NCBI GenBank assembly: GCA_029556615.1
Contig: JAKQDD010000006.1
Location: forward strand, 1 to 47,810
DNA from: Verrucomicrobiota bacterium
GTDB lineage: Bacteria > Verrucomicrobiota > Verrucomicrobiia > Limisphaerales > J093
Direction of reading: 5' to 3'
Length of the DNA stretch: 47,810 nt
The position numbers and the translations under genes are program-made. Below the pieces are notes generated by a model, which did no database searches, had not been told where the DNA came from, and worked only from the letters and a program-made list of their open reading frames with translations. Below, in pieces: positions 10,901-18,476 of this stretch; position 1 is the first letter of the stretch; every line of letters begins with the position of its first letter.

Positions 10901-11673
10901 CGGGCCCCAAGCGCACAGTTGATCGACACCCCCAGCGGCGATCCATGGGCAATCGACGCCCAAAACGCCTCCGGCGTCTGGCCCGAGAGCGTGCGGCCAC
11001 TCCGATCCGTGATCGTGAACGACACCACCACCGGCACCCGCCGCCCCGCCGACGCAAACACGTCTTCGAACGCAAAGAGCGCCGCCTTCGCGTTCAAGGT
11101 GTCGAACACCGTCTCCAGCAGCAGCAGATCCACCCCGCCCTCGATCAGGCCCGCCGCCTGCTCCGCATACGCCGCTGCCAGGACGTCAAACGAAACCGCC
11201 CGCGCCCCCGGGTTGTTCACATCCGGCGACAGCGACGCCGTCTTGTTCGTCGGCCCCACCGCGCCCGCCACAAACGCCCGACGACCGGTGCGCCCCCGAT
11301 ACGCCTCCACCACCGCCCGGGCATTGCGGGCTCCGGCAACATTCAGCTCATGCGCCAACGATTCCATGCCGTAGTCGGCCAGGGAAATCGCGTTCGCGCT
11401 GAACGTGTTCGTCTCAACAACGTCCGCGCCCGCTTCGAGATACGCCTCGTGAATGCCCCGGATCAGCGCCGGTTGCGTCAACGTCAGGAGATCGTTGTGC
11501 CCCGCCACAGGCCGCGGCCAGTCCCTGAAGCGGTCGCCCCGAAACCCCGCCTCGTCCAGGCCCCGCTCCTGGATCATCGTCCCCATCGCCCCGTCCAGGA
11601 TCACCATCCGCTCCCGAAAGAGACGCACCAAAGCCCCGCCACACTCGCTGGCCAATGTTCGTTCCGCATTCAT
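7969..11673 (-). CDS. metH: Cobalamin-dependent methionine synthase
   Basis: Transfers a methyl group from methyltetrahydrofolate to homocysteine through B12. 1,234 residues with all four modules: the homocysteine barrel with its zinc-ligand GGCCG near residue 314; the folate barrel beginning near [11 protein letters not shown]; the B12 cap and binding domain with DVHDIGKN near residue 758, whose His coordinates cobalt; and the SAM-dependent reactivation domain from about 1,000 to the end ([12 protein letters not shown] near 1,144). The ATG at 11673 starts [10 protein letters not shown]. The frame stays open through the leader to a TTG at 11769, but that stretch folds as RNA and reads unlike protein. 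Convergent with nuoA. Confidence 0.97.
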   Translation of the reverse strand: MNAERTLASECGGALVRLFRERMVILDGAMGTMIQERGLDEAGFRGDRFRDWPRPVAGHNDLLTLTQPALIRGIHEAYLEAGADVVETNTFSANAISLADYGMESLAHELNVAGARNARAVVEAYRGRTGRRAFVAGAVGPTNKTASLSPDVNNPGARAVSFDVLAAAYAEQAAGLIEGGVDLLLLETVFDTLNAKAALFAFEDVFASAGRRVPVVVSFTITDRSGRTLSGQTPEAFWASIAHGSPLGVSINCALGARQMRSYIEELAGLVPVYVGCYPNAGLPNAFGGFDESPEAMAAELGEFAAAGWLNFVGGCCGSTPAHIRAIAGAVAGCPPRVPPAPSRVLRLSGLEALTFRPELNFINVGERTNVTGSPRFAKLILAGDFEAALSIARQQVENGAQMLDVNMDEGLLDSEAAMTRFLHLLAAEPEIARVPVMVDSSRWAVIEAALKCLQGKGVVNSISLKEGEAQFLEQARRIRRYGAAVVVMAFDEQGQADTYARKIAVCERAYRLLTAEAGFPPEDILFDPNVLTVGTGIEEHNDYANAFIEATRWIREHLPHAHVTGGVSNVSFSFRGNSVVREAMHSAFLYHAIRAGMDLGIVNPSLLAVYEEIPAALREHVEDLLLNRRPDATERLIRFAESVKPQDKTEAGDAAWRGGTVEERLAHALIKGISEFIEADVEEALGQYGRPLAVIEGPLMAGMNVVGDLFGTGRMFLPQVVKSARVMKKAVAYLTPRLEAEREAAGRTQGRILLATVKGDVHDIGKNIVGVVLGCNHYDVIDLGVMVPADKIIEVARERRVDAVGLSGLITPSLEEMVHVAREMQREGFSIPLLIGGATTSSAHTAVKIAPAYEAPVVHVLDASRAVPVVSQLLRAGTRPAFARENREQQEKLRAQHAGPRPPLLSLEAARARAPELRFDELPRPEFVGVRVVASDPDAGPGVVRVAFGELAALIDWSPFFHVWELRGRYPAILDHPRHGEQARQLFDDAQALLAAITREHRLAARGVYGFYRAQRVGDDVEVDDGSGGSPCATFHFLRQQMIKNDGTPNRCLADFIAPAGPGGPRDHLGVFAVTAGHGLEGLVRAYRADHDDYRVILAEALADRLAEAFAEWLHRRVRIEWGYGRGESLGLDQLIAEEYRGIRPAPGYPACPDHTEKQILWRLLDPESRAGIRLTESCAMWPASSVSGFYFAHPESRYFAVGRLGSDQVADLAGRKGVPAAECERWLAPYLQ

Positions 11674-11691
11674 ACCATGCCCCCGCTCGCC

Positions 11692-11733
11692 GTCGGCCGG
11701 GACACCGGGCCGCACGGCCCTCGGTCGGCCGAC
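11692..11733 (-). promoter_or_regulatory. Nested hairpin in the metH 5' leader
   Basis: The outer arms are a perfect 7-base pair (GTCGGCC/GGCCGAC, 11692-11698 with 11727-11733). Inside is GGGCC-GCAC-GGCCC (11707-11720). On the minus strand the structure starts at the predicted transcription start and ends 18 bases before the ATG, covering most of the leader. It matches no SAM, SAH or cobalamin riboswitch core that could be recognised by eye. Confidence 0.45.
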
Positions 11734-11740
11734 ATCCCCG

Positions 11741-11769
11741 ACGCTAGCCCGCAGGCCGCGGTGCGGCAA
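11741..11769 (-). promoter_or_regulatory. Candidate metH promoter
   Basis: TTGCCG (11769-11764), exactly 17 bases, TAGCGT (11746-11741). The second box is identical to that of nuoA. The predicted start is near 11734, giving a leader of about 60 bases that is nearly all hairpin. Confidence 0.45.
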
Positions 11770-11861
11770 GGCTTAAATCAACTAATCTCGATATGTGGAT
11801 ATGAAGTTAGAGCCGCTCCCGGGCTCTTGCTTCCACCACGATCGCCGCCGGCCCCCGGCCC

Positions 11862-12947
11862 TCATCGCGCCGGCCCGCATCCTTTGAGACCCAGCTCGGC
11901 CTGAAGACCGGCGGCGAGGCGCTTCTCCGACGGCAGGTATCGACCCTCGAGCGTCCTCGCGATCGCCAGAATGCGCTCGGCCAGCAGCCTCGGCCGGACA
12001 ACCGTCGCGTGCACGCCCCACCCGAGCACCCAGGGCTCGATCTCCTCGAGGTTGTCCAGGTGAAAGGAGATCCGGATCTCGCCTCCTGGCAACTCGGTCA
12101 CCTGCTGGCTGTTGTGCCAGCGCCGGCCCCGCATTACATCAGCCCCCCAACGGTCGAGGTCGATCACGACCTCGAAATCGTCCGTTCCCTTGAAGATCCC
12201 GAAGCTGCGCTTCAGGTACTCCTGGATGCGGAAGCCCTCGGGCCGATGGAACTCGCCCGGCAGGATTTCGGGTCTCTTCATCCGCGACACCACGAACGCC
12301 CGGAGAGCCTTCCGGCGCAGGTCATGCCCCACCAGGTACCATCGGTGGTTCATGCAAACGAGCTGGTAAGGATGAATCGACCGGGTCTCCTGGGTCCGTG
12401 TCGCATGCTTGCGGTATCGGAAGCGCAGCGGCCGATGCTGCTGCACCGCCCGGGTGACAATCCGGAACGTCTCCTCGTTCAGCTCCTCCGGCCCTGTCAC
12501 CCGGATGTCCATGGCCTCCCCCAGATCCACCAGATGCAGCACAGCATCGGGATCGAGGTTCGCCGTCAGCTTTTGAAAGGCCGTCCGCAGCGGCTTGTGA
12601 AAGGGGGTGCCGTGGTATTGCGCCACCGCCTTCTGCGCCACCAACAGCGAAAACAGCTCCGATTCGCTCACATTGACGCCCGGGAACTGGTCCACCGGCC
12701 GCGTGTAATAGTACCCGTGCCGCTTCAGGTCGTACTCGATCGGGAGTTCGAGCTGATCCTGCATGAACTGAATGTCGCGCAGGACGGTCCGCGCGGCTCT
12801 CAGCTCGAGCTGCGCCGCAAGGGACCGGCAATTCGGGTAGCCGTTGCGCTTCAGTTGGTCGTGGATGAACAGCATGCGCCGGATCGGCGGCCGGCTGTGC
12901 GGGAGTCTGGATGCGCGGGCCATACGGCAGTGTGGAATTCGGTTCAC
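11862..12947 (-). CDS. WYL-domain transcriptional regulator
   Basis: 361 residues from a GTG at 12947; an internal ATG at 12923 gives 353. The N-terminal third looks like a winged helix-turn-helix (IRRMLFIHDQLKRNGYPNCRSLA, then AARTVLRDIQFM). A WYL domain follows with HPYQLVCMNHRWYLVGHD, and a C-terminal WCX-like segment has EIEPWVLGWGVHATVV. Such YafY/PafC-type proteins sense small ligands or nucleic acid and often act locally. It is divergent from the S9 peptidase gene, with about 84 bases between starts, so that gene or itself is a plausible target. A TTGACA box 34 bases before the GTG favours the longer start. Confidence 0.85.
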   Translation of the reverse strand: MNRIPHCRMARASRLPHSRPPIRRMLFIHDQLKRNGYPNCRSLAAQLELRAARTVLRDIQFMQDQLELPIEYDLKRHGYYYTRPVDQFPGVNVSESELFSLLVAQKAVAQYHGTPFHKPLRTAFQKLTANLDPDAVLHLVDLGEAMDIRVTGPEELNEETFRIVTRAVQQHRPLRFRYRKHATRTQETRSIHPYQLVCMNHRWYLVGHDLRRKALRAFVVSRMKRPEILPGEFHRPEGFRIQEYLKRSFGIFKGTDDFEVVIDLDRWGADVMRGRRWHNSQQVTELPGGEIRISFHLDNLEEIEPWVLGWGVHATVVRPRLLAERILAIARTLEGRYLPSEKRLAAGLQAELGLKGCGPAR

Positions 12948-12951
12948 AGCC

Positions 12952-12981
12952 AGTCTCCGCCCGGGATGTGCCCGATGTCAA
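12952..12981 (-). promoter_or_regulatory. Candidate promoter of the WYL regulator
   Basis: A consensus TTGACA (12981-12976) is followed at 17-18 bases by GGAGAC/GAGACT. The GTG start is 34 bases from the first base of the box. It is back to back with the S9 peptidase box at 12997, leaving 15 bases between the two -35 elements. Confidence 0.4.
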
Positions 12982-12996
12982 ATCCGGTCCTTGCCC

Positions 12997-13025
12997 TTGA
13001 ACCCCGGGTTCGCTTCCGACATCCT
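12997..13025 (+). promoter_or_regulatory. Candidate leaderless promoter of the S9 peptidase
   Basis: TTGAAC (12997-13002), 17 bases, CATCCT (13020-13025), six bases, then ATG at 13032. No Shine-Dalgarno sequence is present. Confidence 0.4.
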
Positions 13026-13031
13026 TGGCCC

Positions 13032-15683
13032 ATGTTTGGTCCTTCACCCAGGCGACGGCGTCCCGCGGGATTCAGCATTCTTGCCCTCTGCGGCGTGGTT
13101 GCAGCCACGGCCATCGCCCGGCCCGCGGCCGACGATCCTGCCGATCCGGCCGCCGCTCAGGGGCAGGGCCGGGGGCGCGGCTCCAGAACCGGCGGCCGCA
13201 CCGGGGGCGTCTATCGAGCCCAAATCGTCCCCCGCTGGTTCGCCAACAACTCGAGGTTCTGGTACCGAAATGACCTGCCCGGCGGCCAACGCGAGTTCAG
13301 CGTCGTCGATGCCGAGCGCGGCACCCGCGCCCGGGCCTTCGATCCCCAATCCGTCGCCGCCCAACTCGGAGCACTGACCGCGGACACACCCCCGCCCATC
13401 CAGGCCCTCGAATTCCCGCCGGACGGCGCCAGCATCATTCTGATCGGCGGCACCAACCGTTGGCTCCTCGACATGAAGTCGGGCAAGGTCCAAGCCGCGC
13501 CAGGGGACCGCGCGGAGACGGCGCAGGCCGGTCTGCGGGCCGAGGCGGAGCCGCGACCATCCACCCGCACGGGCGAGGAGACGGAGATCACGTTCGACAA
13601 TCGCCTCGACCGTGAGCTCCAGCTCTTTTGGCTTGATGACCGGGGCGAGCGTCAGGCCTATGGCCGTATCCCGGCCCTGGGCCGGAAACCGCAACACACC
13701 TACAGCGGCCATGTCTGGCTCGTGGCCGATGATCGGGGCGAAACGCTCGCGGTCTTCGAGGCCGGTGATCGGCCGGACGTGGCCTGCATCACCGACCAGA
13801 AACCGCCGCCCCGCCAACGCCCCCCACGCCGGGAACCGAACCGGCCCGCCCGCTCCCCGCGCTCGCCCGACGGCCGGTGGACCGCCTTCATCCAGGACGC
13901 GAACATCGCGATCCGGGCCGATGACGGCGAGACGATCCCGCTCAGCACCGACGGCCGGGAGGGCAACGCCTATGGCGGTCTCGCATGGGCCCCGGACTCG
14001 AAGACCCTCGCGGCGTGGCGCATCGAACCCGGCGAGCGCAAGGAGGTCTTCCTCATCCGATCCTCGCCCCGCGGCGGCGGCCGCGCCCAGCTCGAGACCC
14101 GACCCTACGCCCTCCCCGGCGACCGTTTCACCCGGCATGAACTCAACCTCTTCGACGTGGCTTCTCGGCGCCAGATCAAACCCGACATCGACCGCTTCGA
14201 ACATGAATGGGAATCGCCCACGCTCCACTGGCGGAACGGCGGCACCGCCGTTGCCTGGCGCCAGGTGGATCGCGGCCATCAGCGCCTCCGCGTCCTCGAA
14301 GCCGAGTGCGCCACCGGCAAGACCCGGAACCTCATCGACGAACAAAGCGCGACCTTCCTCTGGACCGCTCACACCGAAAACCTCGGCCTCACCGACGTCC
14401 ACTGGCTCGAGTCCACAGACGATCTCCTCTACGCCTCCGAACGTGATGGCTGGCGTCACCTGTACTACGTGAACGCCCGGGAAGGCCGGATCCAGCACGC
14501 CATCACCACCGGCCAATGGGTCGTCCGCGGCATCGACCGCATCGACGAACCCGCGCGCCAGATCTGGTTCCACGCCAGCGGGCGGAATCCGGGTCAGGAC
14601 CCCTATTTCCTCCACTATTATCGCGTCAACTTCGATGGCACCGGCCTCGTCCCGCTCACGGAAGGAAACGGCACGCACCGCATCGACTTCTCCCCGGACC
14701 GCAAGTACCTCATCGATTCCTGGAGCCGCATCGACCACCCTCCCGTCACCGAGCTGCGCCGCGCCGCCGACGGATCGCTCGTCTGTCACCTGGAGACCGC
14801 GGATATCTCGGAGCTTGAGGCCGGGGGCTGGGAACCCCCCGAGGCGTTCGTCGCCAAAGGCCGCGACGGCAAGACCGACATCTACGGCATCCTCTGCCGC
14901 CCGCCACGCCTCGATCCCAACCGGAAATACCCGGTCATCGAGCAGATCTACGCCGGCCCCCAAAGTTCCTATGTCCCCAAGGCCTTCTCCGCCGCCCCCC
15001 GGTTCGCCTCCCTCACCGAGGCCGGGTTCATCGTCGCCCAAATCGACGGCATGGGCACCGCCAACCGCTCGAAGGCCTTCCACGATGTCTGCTGGAAGAA
15101 CCTCAAGGACGCCGGCTTCCCGGATCGCATCCTCTGGCATCAGGCCGCAGCCAAAGCCTATCCCTATTACGATATCAGCCGCGTCGGCATCTACGGCACC
15201 TCCGCCGGGGGCCAGAATGCCGCCGGCGCCGTCCTCTTCCACCCCGAGTTCTACAAGGCCGCCGTCGCCAACTGCGGTTGTCACGACAATCGCATGGACA
15301 AAGCCTCGTGGAACGAACAGTGGATGGGTTACCCCGTCGGCCCCCACTACGCCGAATGCTCGAACATCGAAAACGCCGCCAGGCTCGAAGGCCATCTCTT
15401 CCTCGTCGTCGGCGAGATGGACGAGAATGTCCCGCCCGAATCCACCTACCGCCTCGTCGATGCCCTGGTGCGCGCCGGCAAGGACTTCGATCTGCTCGTC
15501 GTGCCCAACGGCGGGCACGGCGCCGGCGGCGAGTACTACCAGCGGCGTCTCCGGGATTTCTTCGTGCGCCATCTCCAGGAGTCCTCGGCTCGTGGAGCAC
15601 GGGCTCGACAGGTCGAGTTGCGGACCCTTCGGTTGCAGTCCTCCCCTCCTTCCGTCGAGGACTCTGCCGCGCCTCGCTCATGA
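13032..15683 (+). CDS. Exported S9 family (dipeptidyl peptidase IV-like) serine peptidase
   Basis: 883 residues. The start at 13032 gives a basic n-region (RRRR) and a hydrophobic core ending near AIARPA, a signal peptide. A longer open frame back to 12009 only crosses the antisense WYL gene. The N-terminal half is a beta-propeller domain of the DPP IV type with several SPDGRW/FSPDRKY blades. The C-terminal alpha/beta-hydrolase shows the triad: GTSAGG near residue 721 (Ser), GEMDENVPP near 796 (Asp) and NGGHGAG near 826 (His). It likely trims peptides in the periplasm. The normal domain end is RHLQ; the last ~34 residues are encoded by a repeat element (see 15580). The stop overlaps a possible start of the next gene as ATGA. 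Confidence 0.93.
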   Translation: MFGPSPRRRRPAGFSILALCGVVAATAIARPAADDPADPAAAQGQGRGRGSRTGGRTGGVYRAQIVPRWFANNSRFWYRNDLPGGQREFSVVDAERGTRARAFDPQSVAAQLGALTADTPPPIQALEFPPDGASIILIGGTNRWLLDMKSGKVQAAPGDRAETAQAGLRAEAEPRPSTRTGEETEITFDNRLDRELQLFWLDDRGERQAYGRIPALGRKPQHTYSGHVWLVADDRGETLAVFEAGDRPDVACITDQKPPPRQRPPRREPNRPARSPRSPDGRWTAFIQDANIAIRADDGETIPLSTDGREGNAYGGLAWAPDSKTLAAWRIEPGERKEVFLIRSSPRGGGRAQLETRPYALPGDRFTRHELNLFDVASRRQIKPDIDRFEHEWESPTLHWRNGGTAVAWRQVDRGHQRLRVLEAECATGKTRNLIDEQSATFLWTAHTENLGLTDVHWLESTDDLLYASERDGWRHLYYVNAREGRIQHAITTGQWVVRGIDRIDEPARQIWFHASGRNPGQDPYFLHYYRVNFDGTGLVPLTEGNGTHRIDFSPDRKYLIDSWSRIDHPPVTELRRAADGSLVCHLETADISELEAGGWEPPEAFVAKGRDGKTDIYGILCRPPRLDPNRKYPVIEQIYAGPQSSYVPKAFSAAPRFASLTEAGFIVAQIDGMGTANRSKAFHDVCWKNLKDAGFPDRILWHQAAAKAYPYYDISRVGIYGTSAGGQNAAGAVLFHPEFYKAAVANCGCHDNRMDKASWNEQWMGYPVGPHYAECSNIENAARLEGHLFLVVGEMDENVPPESTYRLVDALVRAGKDFDLLVVPNGGHGAGGEYYQRRLRDFFVRHLQESSARGARARQVELRTLRLQSSPPSVEDSAAPRS
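15580..15663 (+). repeat. Intergenic repeat, family 2, copy inside the S9 gene end
   Basis: An 84-base block bounded by AGTCCTC and GAGGACT aligns over its whole length with the reverse complement of 42073-42155: GTGGAG-x-ACGGGCTCGACAGGTCGAG here against the GTGGAGTATGGGTTCAACAGG stretch there. It is followed by GCGCCTCGCT, the same flank as the 42-kb copies. It is read in frame as the peptidase tail. Confidence 0.6.
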
Positions 15684-15709
15684 TCCTCCGTTCACAACCC
15701 GCTCACGCC

Positions 15710-18412
15710 ATGAAACACCTCCCTTGTACGCTCCGGTTATGGTGCTGGTCCCCGGCAGCGGCCCTGATCCTCAGCGCCGTTTCCTGCAGCGCCCTGCCAA
15801 CCCCCGCCGATGACCCCGCCCGGCCGGAGGTCAATCTCGCCCCAGTGGCCGCGCCGTCCAGCCGGTACACCTCCGGCGACACCACCGTCGATGCGCTCAA
15901 CGACGGCCACACCCCCCGCAACTCCCGCGATGACAGCCGCCGTTCCTACGGCAACTGGCCGCGCGTCGGCGGTCAGTGGGTCCAATATGACTGGTCCCAG
16001 CCGATCAGCACGCGCCGCATCGAGGTCTACTGGTGGGACGACCACCGCGGCGTTCGCCTCCCCAAGGCCTGCCGGCTCAGCTACTGGGACGGAACCGAGT
16101 TCCGCCCCGTCCCCAACGCCTCCGGCCTCGGGGTCGCCGGCGACCAGTTCAATGTCACCACCTTCGACGAGGTGACCACGTCGACGCTGCGGCTTGAAAT
16201 GGACTCGACCGCCGAGTTCTCGACCGGCGTGCTCGAATGGCGCGTCGTTGACTCGGGCAAGTCCCCACCGTTCCCCCCGCGGCCTTCCGCAGGCATCGAC
16301 CGCAGTGTGATGCTCAACGGACGCACCTACCTCGCCGCGAGCGTCAAGTCGCTCAGGCCAGACCCGTCCGCAACCGCCATCGCCTGGAGCAAGGCCGGCG
16401 GACCGGGCACGGTGACCTTCGCCAATCCCTCGGCACTCGACACCACCGCGACCTTCTCGGCACCAGGTGAGTACACACTGCGGTTGACCGCAACCGAGGG
16501 CGCGCTCGAAGGGACCTCGACCCTGAAGGTCGCCGTCCACAACCCGCCCCCCGCCGACCGACTCGATGTCGTCTACACCAAGACTTACCGGATCCAAAGC
16601 CCGCTCTGGAACCACCGCGCCAAGGCGCTCATCGTCAATTGGATCCCCCATTGCATCAACCAGATCAACCGCACCAACCTCACCCAGGGCGAAGGCGGCA
16701 TCGACAACTTCATCGAGGCCGCCAAGGCCCTCCGCGGCGAACCCCACGGACGCCACCGGGGCTACGTCTTCGCCAATGCCTGGGTCCACCAAACCATCGA
16801 GTCCATGTGCATCGCCCTCATGGTCGATGCCGGCAACGACCCGGAAATCCTCGAAGCCCAGGCGCACATGAAAGCCACGCTCGAGGATTGGATCCCCAAA
16901 ATCCTCGCCGCCCAGGAACCCGACGGCTACCTCCAGACCGCCTACACCCTCGCCAATCGCAACCAGTGGCCCGAGCGCTGGTCGCCCCGCAACCGGGGCG
17001 ATCACGAAGGGTACGTGGCCGGTTACTTCATCGAGTCCGCCATGAACCATTACATCCTCACCCAAGGCCACGACCTGCGCCTCTACCACGGCGCCAGGAG
17101 ACTCGCGGACTGTTGGGTCGCCCATCTCGGGCCCGGCAAGAAGGACTGGTACGACGGCCACCAGGAAATGGAGCAGGCCCTCGTCCGGTTCGGCCGGTTC
17201 GTCAACGACATCGAGGGCGGCGGCCGCGGGGACCCCTACATCCGCCTCGCACGATTCCTCCTCGACTGCCGCCGCAACGGCAGCGAGTACGACCAGAGCC
17301 ACGTCCCCGTCCAGCAACAATACGAAGCCGTCGGCCACGCTGTTCGCGCCACCTACAGTTACTCCGCCATGGCGGACGTCGCCGCGGAAACCCACGACGT
17401 CGATTACCAAAGCGCCGTCCTCTCGCTCTGGGACAACATGGTCAATCGCAAGTATTACATCACGGGCGGCATCGGCAGCGGCGAAACCTCGGAAGGCTTC
17501 GGCCCGGACTATTCCCTCCGCAACAACGCCTACTGCGAGTCCTGCTCGAGCGCCGGCCTCATCTTCTTCCAATACAAGATGAACCTCGCTTACCATGATG
17601 CCCGCTACGCCGATCTCTACGAGGAGACGTTCTACAACGCGCTTCTCGGTTCGCTGGACCTCGACGGCAAGAACTTCTACTACGACAACCCCCTCGTCGG
17701 CAGCCGCCCGCGGTATCCCTGGCATGCCTGCCCGTGCTGCGTCGGCAATATCCCCCGCACGCTCCTCATGATTCCCACCTGGACCTACGTGACCGGCAAG
17801 GACGCACTCTACGTCAACCTGTTTATCGGCAGCACAATCGCCGTCGATAACGTCGCCGGCACGCCGGTCGAGATCACCCAGGTCACCGATTACCCGTGGA
17901 GCGGCAAGGTCGCCATCGTCGTCAACCCGAAACAACCGAAGCCATTCGCCTTGCATGTGCGAGTGCCGAACCGCACCACCAGCGGGCTCTACTCCCCTAA
18001 CCCCGCCGTCAGTGGCCTCGAATCCCTCGCCGTCAATGGCCAGCCCGTGACGCCCGATATCAAGAACGGTTACGCGGTCCTCAACCGCTCCTGGAAGAGC
18101 GGCGACCGTGTCGAAGTCGTCCTCCCCCTCAAGCCGCAACGCGTCACGGCAGACAACCGGGTTGCTGCCAACCGCGGCCTCGTCGCCCTGCGCTGCGGTC
18201 CCCTCGTCTACAATGTCGAACAGGCCGATCAACAGAATCTCGAGCGCGCCCTCGGCGACGCACCGCTCACCCCCGTCTGGCGTGGCGACCTCCTCGGCGG
18301 CGTCGTTACCCTCGAAGGCCAATGGGCCGATGGCACCCCGCTCGTCGCCATCCCCAATTACGCCCGCAATAACCGCCGCGGCAATTCCAAGGTCTGGATC
18401 AACGGGAAGTAA
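15710..18412 (+). CDS. GH127-type glycoside hydrolase (beta-L-arabinofuranosidase-like) with accessory domains
   Basis: 900 residues. A signal peptide ends in SAVSC, a possible imperfect lipobox. A discoidin-like carbohydrate-binding region (residues ~30-180), an Ig/PKD-like domain (~185-280), then the catalytic (alpha/alpha)6 barrel and beta domains follow. The GH127 zinc/nucleophile residues are visible: YCESC near residue 607 (Glu, Cys) and CPCCVG near 673 (paired Cys, one being the nucleophile). It probably releases L-arabinofuranose or a related sugar from plant or algal glycans. An in-frame ATG at 15680 overlaps the upstream stop (ATGA) and may allow coupling, but the 15710 start gives the better signal peptide. 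GH146 is a close alternative family. Confidence 0.85.
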   Translation: MKHLPCTLRLWCWSPAAALILSAVSCSALPTPADDPARPEVNLAPVAAPSSRYTSGDTTVDALNDGHTPRNSRDDSRRSYGNWPRVGGQWVQYDWSQPISTRRIEVYWWDDHRGVRLPKACRLSYWDGTEFRPVPNASGLGVAGDQFNVTTFDEVTTSTLRLEMDSTAEFSTGVLEWRVVDSGKSPPFPPRPSAGIDRSVMLNGRTYLAASVKSLRPDPSATAIAWSKAGGPGTVTFANPSALDTTATFSAPGEYTLRLTATEGALEGTSTLKVAVHNPPPADRLDVVYTKTYRIQSPLWNHRAKALIVNWIPHCINQINRTNLTQGEGGIDNFIEAAKALRGEPHGRHRGYVFANAWVHQTIESMCIALMVDAGNDPEILEAQAHMKATLEDWIPKILAAQEPDGYLQTAYTLANRNQWPERWSPRNRGDHEGYVAGYFIESAMNHYILTQGHDLRLYHGARRLADCWVAHLGPGKKDWYDGHQEMEQALVRFGRFVNDIEGGGRGDPYIRLARFLLDCRRNGSEYDQSHVPVQQQYEAVGHAVRATYSYSAMADVAAETHDVDYQSAVLSLWDNMVNRKYYITGGIGSGETSEGFGPDYSLRNNAYCESCSSAGLIFFQYKMNLAYHDARYADLYEETFYNALLGSLDLDGKNFYYDNPLVGSRPRYPWHACPCCVGNIPRTLLMIPTWTYVTGKDALYVNLFIGSTIAVDNVAGTPVEITQVTDYPWSGKVAIVVNPKQPKPFALHVRVPNRTTSGLYSPNPAVSGLESLAVNGQPVTPDIKNGYAVLNRSWKSGDRVEVVLPLKPQRVTADNRVAANRGLVALRCGPLVYNVEQADQQNLERALGDAPLTPVWRGDLLGGVVTLEGQWADGTPLVAIPNYARNNRRGNSKVWINGK

Positions 18413-18439
18413 ACCCTTCCGGATCCTCGTCCAAACCCG

Positions 18440-18470
18440 TTGACGCTCGGTCCCGTCTCCGGGTTAAGAT
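18440..18470 (+). promoter_or_regulatory. Candidate leaderless promoter of the propeller/phosphoesterase gene
   Basis: TTGACG (18440-18445) and TAAGAT (18465-18470), 19 bases apart, with six bases to the GTG start. No Shine-Dalgarno sequence. Confidence 0.4.
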
Positions 18471-18476
18471 GCTCGT

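Noticed and set aside
11674..11861. SAM, SAH or cobalamin riboswitch upstream of metH
   Set aside because: A hairpin exists, but no conserved core of these classes could be recognised, so only a structured leader is reported.
12009..13031. N-terminal extension of the S9 peptidase frame
   Set aside because: It runs antisense through the WYL regulator and would place the signal peptide inside the protein.
13044..15572. 842-residue minus-strand frame opposite the S9 peptidase
   Set aside because: The repetitive Gly/Asp/Val composition is typical of a third-position-GC shadow; the plus-strand gene has full catalytic motifs.
15737..18322. 861-residue minus-strand frame opposite the GH127 gene
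   Set aside because: Same reason; no start signal and no recognisable domain.
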